Positions 56,054 to 64,000 of a stretch of DNA of 64,000 nt are shown here, piece after piece. A program made the position numbers and the translations under genes. The stretch spans positions 186,001 through 250,000 of the forward strand of contig JAHLKC010000025.1 in assembly GCA_025449115.1 (NCBI GenBank), read 5' to 3'. Positions within the stretch are counted from its first letter, which is position 1, and the number at the start of each line of letters is the position of its first letter. The notes under the pieces are model-generated. The model ran no database searches and was not told the DNA's origin. It was given only the letters and a program-made list of their open reading frames with translations. Source of the DNA: Chytridium lagenaria. Its lineage: Eukaryota > Chytridiomycota > Chytridiomycetes > Chytridiales > Chytridiaceae.

Positions 56054-57556
56054 CTTGCAGGGAGGCAAGTAAGTTTATATCAGTGCTGCAAAGTTGTTGA
56101 TAGTGGAGGCTGATGGAGTTGGCCGTCAACAGGATTCCAATTAAAGGCAAAAAAAGCAATAAGTCGTAAATATTTAATAAGCACACAAGAGTGATGGAAA
56201 CAAAAGGAAATGTCACGTTTCGCCCGACATTGGCGAATCCGCAGACGATTCCGATAAACGTCGGGATCACGTTTTTGGCTCAAAAAGAATTTCATTTCCT
56301 TTCAATTCGACAATTAATTAGTAAAATAATTAAAGTAAATTGAAGGGGGGCGAAAATGAAAAATGTTTGTTAGTCACCTGGCGCAATCCGCTCCATGGAC
56401 GTCGTCATCTGAGCTGCAAAAAACCCTTGTTCATCAATCCTTACCCCCAAATTAAGGTGGTGTGTTTTGAAACTTGTGCGTTGGATGTGTGAGCGGGGAA
56501 GAATTGACGAAGCGTCGAGGTAGTAACCGTCGTTATCACAAATCTTACAAACAAATCATGCCATACGCTGCTAGCCTGCAACTGAACGTTTGTCACCCGA
56601 TCGGAAGGCGTTAGCAACAAGTTAAACCTTTATGATGTAATATTTTCTTTCACTGCTTTCGATTTATCGATTTAGGGTGATTGATGAATGGCATATCGAC
56701 GATAACTTTGAGCTGAATTGGGATTCTTATGACATCCTTTGGGAAAGGTATGTGTCCATTAGTGATGGCGGCAGAAGGATGCAGGAGAAAATTGTGGACT
56801 GTAGAAGGCTTGAACGAGAACGTTTCGAACATTTAAACACAATGTGCCAATTTCAACTCCATTGTGTGAGGACGCCATCGGACTGAAATATTTCCCCCTC
56901 GCTTGAAAAGGCGTCATCTTAGCGTCATATTGCCTTGTAACGACAACTGAACCAGAATAGACCTGGTTGGTAACTGAAACGCAGCCTCACAACATATGCT
57001 TTTAACCTTTATTCGCATTGTCCATAAGCCCAACCAACCTCATAAACTGCTTTCTGCATCACTCCTCTTCGCAACGACATGTATGTACCTGCAGGTGCTC
57101 TGAATTGATATTCCTCCTTTGTTTCCCGCTACACGATCCCCATCATCATTTGTACCAAAAGTCGAATAAAACCTTAACACAAGAACCTTTTGCCTCTATC
57201 AATCCCTCCCTACTCTCTCCACTCTAACCCACCTGCATGTAGATAGTAAACGAAGAGACGGGCGTTTCTTGAGGATTTCGTAGGCTGGTTTCACCGCCAG
57301 CCGCTGCGATGGCATGGCAGTCGGTGATGGGGCTAGACTTTTTTGTGTGTCTTCTACAACAAATAAATTTCCAAATCTTCTGTGGCTGGCCCAATACACT
57401 TTACGGCCATCACAATCACAACCAGCCTTCTGGCTCTCCAGCGATCCCTTCCTTCAATTCTATCTGACCTTTATCCAACTGCCCCTCTTTCCAGCATAGC
57501 ATTAGACCTAGTACCCCACCTTCAATCATCAAAACTTTCTATACACCGGCCCTGAT
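56054..57556. other. Intergenic region, promoter side of the ATPase
   Basis: Contains a few short frames (for example 56677-56886 plus, 69 codons) without domains. A possible first exon of the minus-strand neighbour lies near 56400. 57000-57556 is CT-rich on the plus strand, as expected for the leader of the next gene. Confidence 0.45.
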
Positions 57557-60500
57557 ATGAGAGATAGCAGGCCTGTAGATTCTTCAACACAAAGGACCGT
57601 GACGACGAGATTCACGAGAATATGGAGTAAACGGATGGGCTCCATCGCGAAGGTGCTACTACCAGCGGTGATACTGTTGGCTCTCCCGTATATTGCCTCT
57701 GCAAACCCGTTCTTGAATACCCGTGAGTCTTCACTTAATTCGTCTTTTGCATGCGCTTCGGAAAGACGACACTCTCCTCATGTTGAAATGCTAGACCTTA
57801 TTGATAAGGATAATCCTCTAACATAAACTTCCTTTTCTTTTCTCCTATCTATCGTTGCAACGATAGCCAACTCCAACTACTTGAACGGTACTCAATGCCC
57901 CATACAAGTACGGAAGAATGTTGTCTGTCCAATCATCTGCACAAGCGAGGATCCTTTGAGGGTCTGTCCGATAGAGATTAGACCGTCATGTCCTTCCAGT
58001 CTCACCTATTGCCCTGACGGTGTTTGCCGCCCTAACTGCGTCGGCGTCAAGCCCGTCTGCGAATGTTCGCAAGGATACCACCCCGGAAACCAAAAGGACA
58101 AGCCCAACGCTCCTTACTACCCTTGCAACATCTCCGTGAGTGATACCGACTAAAATGCGTAAAGCTAAAACCCCATTACAGGACTTTAAGGTTGATGTGC
58201 CTCAATACCTTCAACAAAAGCAACGTGGAAACACCTCCACTTCTGGCGAAGAGGAACCCCTTCGCGCCACCTGCGCTCACACGCTTCAATTCCGTCCCGG
58301 AGAAAGTCCTGACGATACTATTTACTTTTTTAAAGTCTGTCAAATGCCGCCTGCCTGGCGAAATGTCAGCAGCTTAATCGCACCTGAATTCGTTATATTT
58401 TACGGGATCCTTGGTGTAGAGCTTCTCATTCTCTTCATTCATTACATGTATAAGTCCTTGGCTGAGCGCGAGTTTCGGGACGGAAGACGAGCAGGCGCTG
58501 GGAGTATTTTAAGGGGTGGAGGCTCCATGCCGTTGCCTCTTCCTCCCTCTGCTGAGGGTGAGAAGACGGAGTTTGGACAAAAATCGCCGTTTCTCGATGG
58601 TGCGGCGGTTGAGATGGCGGAACTGGGAACCGATGATTACGTAACGGAGGAAGGGAGCGGGGCTGGAGCTTCAAAGGTTCCATCCAACCTCAAGTTTTTG
58701 GGATACCGACCTGACGTTGTGGGTACCATCACATCATGGACCGTTGGGATTGTGTCTTTCTTTTGGATTGCTCTTATTGCAGTTTTGATCCTCGACTACT
58801 ATGCCGTCTTCTCGTCATTAAGTTTCAGGGCAAATTCTGATATGATTTTTTATGATCATGATATGCTATCGGCTGTGTTTATCGTGGTATGGCATATCGT
58901 GACGGTGTGGTTTGTGTTCTTGAAAGTAAGGCAGGCGAGGTCTAAAGCGTACTTCGGGAGGATGGTGGGCCTTCAGATTGCTACTTTTGTGGTAGTTGAA
59001 AAGAAGGAGAGGGCGGCTGTGCATATGGCGAATATGGGTGCGCTTGTGGAATGGATTTGGAAGATTGAAGGAAAGTTGAAGGCAGCTTTCGGGTGAGTGT
59101 TTGTTTTGATGTAGCGTACCACTGGTTGAGCTTTTTTTTTTCTTATTCTTTCGTTACCTACTTTCTTAGTTTCGAGGTCAGCATTACCATCGTCCCCGTT
59201 CTTCGTACCTCTGCAGGCCGCAGATACATTGAGTTTGAATGTGTGCGATATGTGTTCAACGAATCTCTTAGTCGATTTGAGCCGTACACCTTCACCGTGG
59301 GTCCACCTACGCTGACCTTCATCGTCAAGTTGAGGGCCTGCATTCCACGGACGCTTCCGAACGTGTTGAGCTTGTGGGTCCTAATGCCATAGCATTCCCA
59401 GCCGACACCTTCTTCTCGGCGTTGAAGAAAGAGTTTTCGGGGATATTCTATGTGTATCAGATGATGTTTTTGATGATTTGGTAGTAAGTGTCTGATTACT
59501 TTTTCGATTTTATTTTGCTTTATGTTTTGTGAGATTAAGATCTGTAACGTTCTTCTTTAGTTACTATGCGTATTACTACATGGGTATTGTCCTTACCCTT
59601 GTTATCGTTGTCTCGGGTATTGTTAAAGTAGCCGTCTCCCTCCGCGCACAGCAACGCGTTCTCGCCATGGCTCACTTTAAGGGCTCTGTTCGACTTCTAC
59701 GTAACGGTGTCTGGGTGGTCGCGTCCACCACCGATATCGTCCCAGGTGACGTGATGGAGATTGAACCTTCCGAGCATGTCCTCCCAGTTGATGCTGTACT
59801 TGTTGACGGTGGAGCCGTCTGCGATGAATCGAGCCTCACGGGTGAAGCATTACCTGTGGTCAAAGTCGCTGTGAGGAAGGACGAGGGTGTGCGGTTCCGA
59901 CGGGGTGATGATTCGAGTAAAAACCATTGCCTCTATGCTGGATGTCACGTTCTCGAAGTCCAACCTACCAAGAAAAACGCCCCTGTCCTGGCCATTGTCT
60001 ACGCAACGGGTGCTACGACCTCCAAGGGTCGACTCGTGCGAGACATTCTTTACCCCTCGCAAGTTTCGTTTGTTTTCAACGAGCATTTGAAGATTGGTGT
60101 TCCCGACGTTGATTCTGTGGGGACTTGTGATGCTTGGTGCTAGTGTTGCGATGATTGGAGCGCAAGGAGGGGATTCGTGGTTTTATGGGATGTTTACGAT
60201 CTCGCAGGTGCTTTCGCCTTTGTTGCCTGCTGTGCTTGTAATTGGACAGAGTGTGGCGAGTGAGAGGTTGGCGGCGAGGGGCATTTTGTGTGTGGATCTG
60301 GATAGAATTACATTGTCGGGGAAGGTGAAGGTGTTTTGTTTTGATAAAACAGGTGAGTCGGCGTTAATTTTTTGTTGAACAATTCTCTATACCATTTCTC
60401 TTCTATTTTGCGTGATTGAGGTTGTCCAATATGCTCCAATCGAGATAATTAAGTCTAGTTTTAACATGCTTTGGGAATTTTTAATAGGTACACTTACAAA

Positions 60501-62801
60501 GGAAGGTCTTAATTTTCTTGGTATTCAAGCCGTTCACCAACCATCCTCTTCGCAACAACCCACCTTTGGCGCTGTCCTTCAAGATTTTACTCTCTTCCCT
60601 GAAGCCATCCGCCACGCCATGTTGACCTGCCACTCTGTCTCGACCGTTGGCAAACAACTTGTCGGTAATTTCGTCGACGTTGAAATGTTCCGCGCTACGG
60701 GTGGAGCGTTATCAGCGGCTCCTGCAGACGCTGATGACGATACAGCAGCGGCAGTCGTATACCCTGTGACGAATGGAGATCCTAACCTTGAGATTGTGAA
60801 ACGATTCGAGTTTGTTCATACCCATGCTTACATGTCGGCTGTGGTGAGGGATCCTGGGACTGGGAAGATGTGGATTTATTTGAAGGGATCGTATGAGCGC
60901 ATCCGTGACCTCTGCGATGGTGCCAGTATCCCTAAGACGTATAATGAGACGGCCACTAAGCATGCGGGGCAAGGGTGTTATGTTTTAGCGTTTGCAAGAA
61001 AGGAGGTGGAGGGTGTGAGTGTGAAGGATGTTGTTGAAGGGAAGATTGGAAGGAGTGAGTTGGAAAGGGGGGCGAGGGTGTTGAGTTTGGTTTTGTTTAG
61101 AAATGAGTTGAAGGTAGATACACCGGATGCGTTGGATGAATTAAGGGATGGGGGGTGTCGACTTGTGATGATTACAGGGGATAATGTAAACACTGGAGTT
61201 TTTGTTGGGAGGGCTTGTGGGATGATTAGACATCAGATTGGAGGGGAACCGGAGGTTGTTGTGGGTGATTACGATGCTGAGAAGGTGAGGTTTTTGCTGT
61301 TTCTGCGTTAACGTTCTTTTGATTGGGGGTTTTTCTTTTGAGCTGTCGCTGTGTTTTTCGCTAATTTTTTTCTTTTCCTTTGCCTATAGCATGCTGTTGT
61401 CTGGAAGGACGCGGATGATTCGAAGCCTGTGCCCTGGCAGGCGCTTGAGGAGAAGCTGGTGCGGTCTAGGACGGGTGGAAGGCCACTCGAACTTGCTGTG
61501 ACTGGAAAAGCTTTTAACTCTCTTCGTGCGGATAACAGAATTCGTGGGTTGCTCTTTGGTAAGCCAGAGTGATATACACTCATTATTTATGAAAGAAAGT
61601 TGTAATTATATCTTAATTGCTTTTTTTTTCCGGTAGATATCCGTATCTTTGCACGAATGACACCAGAAGACAAGGTGAATTGCGTTCGCCTTCACATGGA
61701 ACGCACCATCACTGCTATGTGTGGTGACGGCGGGAACGACGCTGGAGCGCTAAAAGCCGCGCACTCTGGTATCGCGCTTAGCGAAGCCGAGAGTTCAGTT
61801 GTCTCCCATTTCTCCTCCCGAGACCGATCTCTTCATGCCTGTGTCGAGTTGTTACGTGAAGCAAGGTGTTCGCTTGATGTGTCGTTTGCGAGTTATAAGT
61901 ATTTAATTATGTATGGAGAGGTGCTGGCGTTCCTTGGATTGATCCAGTATTACTTTGTGGGTGAATATGAGTCAGGCTGTTTGGGTGCTTATAGATGGAT
62001 CGACTGTGCCATTGAGTTGGGCGTTGACTATGGCGAGACCTGCAAGGAGGTTGGCGGTGACGAGGCCTACTGCGAGATTGCTTGGTAAGTAATTGAATTT
62101 TATTGAATTTTATTATTTTTTTTTTCGCTCCATTTTTACTATAAGACTTGAAATTCCAAGGATGTTAACCTTTTATCTTTTAGGTCCTGAAACCATGATC
62201 TCGGTGATCGGCCAAATTTTTATCAACGTTGTGTTCCAGATTGCATCTGTTGTTCTCCTTTTCAACCAAGACTGGTTCCGGTGTAACGAGTTTGACGGTC
62301 GCAAAGTCGATGTCGTCGATGGTGGGAGCTTGGCGATAATTATGAAGGCGAGATGACGGGTCTCCTTGGAACGCTCCAAATCGTCTTTGCCGCTGCCGTC
62401 TTCAACATTGGATCCACATACCGTCGCGGATTCTTCCGAAACTGGATCTTTGTGTTGGTGTGGACGATCATCATTGGGTTACTCTCTTACGTGTTGCTGG
62501 CGGACCCTAAATACCCTTGGTGTGCTTGTTCCACGTTAATTGTGGGACACCTGAGCGTTGAGGAGAGCTGAATGCCAAGTGGGGTACGAGGTATTCGACT
62601 GATTTTGTGGGGATTCCTGCGGTTTACCATGCATTTTCGGGACATAATGTGATGCCTGTGATGTTTAGATGGACGTTTTGGGGACTTGCTGTAGGTAATC
62701 TTGTTGCTCTGGTTTTGTTTGAGTGGGTTGTTGTGTTGGGGATTGGAAGAAAGTTGGCGAGAAAGTGGTGGCCGTTGAAGAGGATTTCGTTCAGAGAGTA
62801 A
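57557..62801 (+). CDS. P5B-type (ATP13A-like) ATPase with secreted Cys-rich N-terminal domain
   Basis: Membrane pump of the P5 family; ATP13A2-type members export polyamines from late endosomes or vacuoles. Exons: 57557-57722, 57867-58135, 58182-59092, 59224-59483, 59561-60352, 60488-61284, 61390-61558, 61637-62084, 62184-62801. Exon 1 encodes a signal peptide (KVLLPAVILLALPYIASA). Exon 2 has eleven Cys in 90 residues (YCPDGVCRPNC, VCECSQGYHPG). The core has VELVGPNAI, VPGDVMEIEPSEHVLP and DESSLTGEALPV. The phosphorylation site is FCFDKTGTLTKEG, split by an intron. KGSYERI, MITGDN, FARMTPEDK and MCGDGGNDAGALKAAH follow. The P5B membrane motif PPALP is replaced by SPLLP. Single-base breaks occur near 59335, 60093, 62335 and 62550, and the exon 8-9 joint does not fit, so the model needs correction. 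Confidence 0.88.
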
Positions 62802-63380
62802 AAACGAGGGCATTTGTCCTTTAATTGTTGTTTATTTTCATCTTGTTTTTGTTTTCATACAATTTCTATAATATCATCATGGCATGTTTCGGCTGTTCCC
62901 ATCTTTACTTACCTCATTAGGAAGTGAGGGTTTGGCGGGTTGAGGCTTCACAGATTGATTGTGTTTGACAATTTCAAGGTAAACAAGATTTTGTGTACAG
63001 GCACGCATCCTTGCGACACGCTCGAGATGGGCGTTTGCTTGTGCGGTGAACAATTATTTCTGTAAGCGAGTTTTCTCTTTGCGTATTAGGTGGTCGCGAG
63101 ATTGGAAAAGGCGGTATAAAGCAGATAGAACCCACCCATAGATTCTATATTTTTTTGGTTCTTTAGAAATCAAGCTGTTACCCAACAGATTCCGTCATTC
63201 CCGTCATTCCGTCATTTTTAAACGGCCAGCCATCCATCCATTTATCCGTCCATCTGCCCATCTCTTTCTCTAAAGCCATTCATCCCCGTCAGAGCATATA
63301 ACGTTAAGCAGCGCATCACGATCATCGCCATCAAACCATCAACCCATCAACTAACTTCGTTACAAGGACTTACAGGAAAG
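62802..63380. other. Intergenic region and promoter of the arrestin-like gene
   Basis: T-rich directly after the ATPase stop. 63190-63260 is rich in CCATC/CATCC words, and 63300-63380 is a likely leader. No other gene was found. Confidence 0.5.
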
Positions 63381-64000
63381 ATGTCCGTGCTCAAGTTTGA
63401 TGTTGTTGGTATGGGTGCAAACAAGGGTGATCAGGAGGGTACCATATTTGCAGAGACTGGGTGGGCGTCCCTTCATCTCTAGAGGCAGCCCTTAACCTTA
63501 AAGTCGTCAAGGTCTTGAAGGATCTCAAGATAACGGTTGAGTTGAGAGGAATGATTGAGACAAGGTGGTCTGGTGACAAGCCTCAAGTTCCTGGTGATAT
63601 CCTGCCTGTCAGGTTTGCGAAACGCTTTTTGCATCTGTCAGAAGTTGTGAGGGATAAGAAGGAGCCTTTGCATCCTAATGAGGTAAGAAATGCTTTGACA
63701 GAGGACTCAACTACAAATATTCCTTGCCAAAGGCGTTTACTCGCCGTAGGCGAGCAATAGCTAAATATTATGTTTACTATTTACTGTGAACATTCGCCGA
63801 AGGCGTCCGTAACCGCCATAGGCGAGATGGAGAGCTCAAGTATAAGTAAATTACTCACAATTATTTCATTCTATTATGCAGCACTGTACACTTTTATTTC
63901 ATCCTATTATGCAGCACTGTACACGTACTTAATCATTTTATTAATCATTCACTATTGAATTTCCTTTTATAATTTCAATGTAGTTTGGTATGATCACCTT
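63381..64000 (+). CDS. Arrestin-like protein, 5' part, runs off the window
   Basis: Exon 1 (63381-63408) starts MSVLKFDVV. The 47-bp intron ends GCAGAG, and exon 2 (63456-63682) continues DWVGVPSSLEAALNLKVVKV, then LKITVELRGMIETRW and FAKRFLHLSEVVRDKKEPL, to a GTAAGA donor. The beta-strand pattern around L-x-I-T-V-x-L-R-G-x-x-x-T-R-W resembles the arrestin N-terminal domain, whose members act as adaptors for ubiquitin ligases in endocytosis. From 63683 the sequence is intronic and holds small repeats; the next exon is not in the window. The family assignment is tentative because only about 85 residues are visible. Confidence 0.45.
63726..63924 (+). repeat. GC-rich mini-hairpins and a tandem 31-bp repeat inside an intron
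   Basis: Four short hairpins share CGCC/GGCG stems with changing three-base loops: gccaaaggc (63726-63734), ctcgccgtaggcgag (63740-63754), cgccgaaggcg (63795-63805) and cgccataggcg (63814-63824). Two 31-bp direct repeats (63861-63891 and 63894-63924) follow, differing at one base and each ending gcagcactgtacac. The surrounding DNA is AT-rich. Confidence 0.85.

Noticed and set aside
1..64000. CRISPR arrays, rRNA genes and tRNA genes
   Set aside because: None seen. The repeats present are LTRs, minisatellites or coding repeats, and I recognised no tRNA-like or rRNA-like sequence by eye. A tRNA scan would be needed to exclude tRNAs firmly.

Overview
The window is eukaryotic nuclear DNA, most likely from a zoosporic (chytrid-type) fungus. 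Genes have many short GT-AG introns (about 35-130 bp). The host genes include an FATP/Fat1-type acyl-CoA synthetase and a P5B-type ATPase, which as far as I know green plants and algae lack. A fragment of mitochondrial cox2 at 41.15-41.50 kb reads through only if TAG codes for leucine, as known in mitochondria of chytrids such as Spizellomyces. The organism call is an inference from these points.

Layout. 0-20 kb is a graveyard of broken DNA transposons: a pogo/Tigger-like DDE transposase, a Ulp1-like protease region, a fungal DDE transposase with a scattered D-D-E triad, a DDE_4-like transposase on the minus strand, and a 3.2-kb PIF/Harbinger element with terminal inverted repeats, a TAA target duplication, a DDE transposase and a Myb/SANT partner gene. 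Between them lie an unrecognised two-exon gene (12.4-13.4 kb) and an eroded unknown gene (18.5-20.3 kb).

20.3-36.6 kb is a retrotransposon nest whose layers can be dated relative to each other. A Copia element (Copia-A, + strand, TSD ATCAT) is inserted in a remnant (Copia-B, - strand), which is itself inserted in another remnant (Copia-C). Copia-A was hit twice by a second family (Copia-2): a nearly complete 5.46-kb copy on the minus strand (TSD CAATC) and a solo LTR on the plus strand (TSD AAGAA). A degenerate, internally deleted Copia-2 copy follows at 34.0-36.6 kb.

36.6-41 kb holds an unclassified dispersed repeat that also occurs inverted near 8 kb, an unresolved possible gene, and the cox2 NUMT.

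41.8-64 kb is gene-dense host sequence: class I fructose-bisphosphate aldolase (-), the splicing factor PRP17/CDC40 (-) divergent at 35 bp from CENP-S/MHF1 (+), an unknown gene built from an array of phase-0 repeat exons (-), an FATP-type acyl-CoA synthetase (-), a possible Ecl1-like zinc-binding protein (-), a P5B-like ATPase with a signal peptide and a Cys-rich N-terminal domain (+), and the start of an arrestin-like gene (+). The aldolase, synthetase, ATPase and Copia-2 polyprotein each carry isolated single-base frame breaks, while PRP17, CENP-S and most of the repeat-exon gene are clean. This points either to consensus errors or to gene decay.
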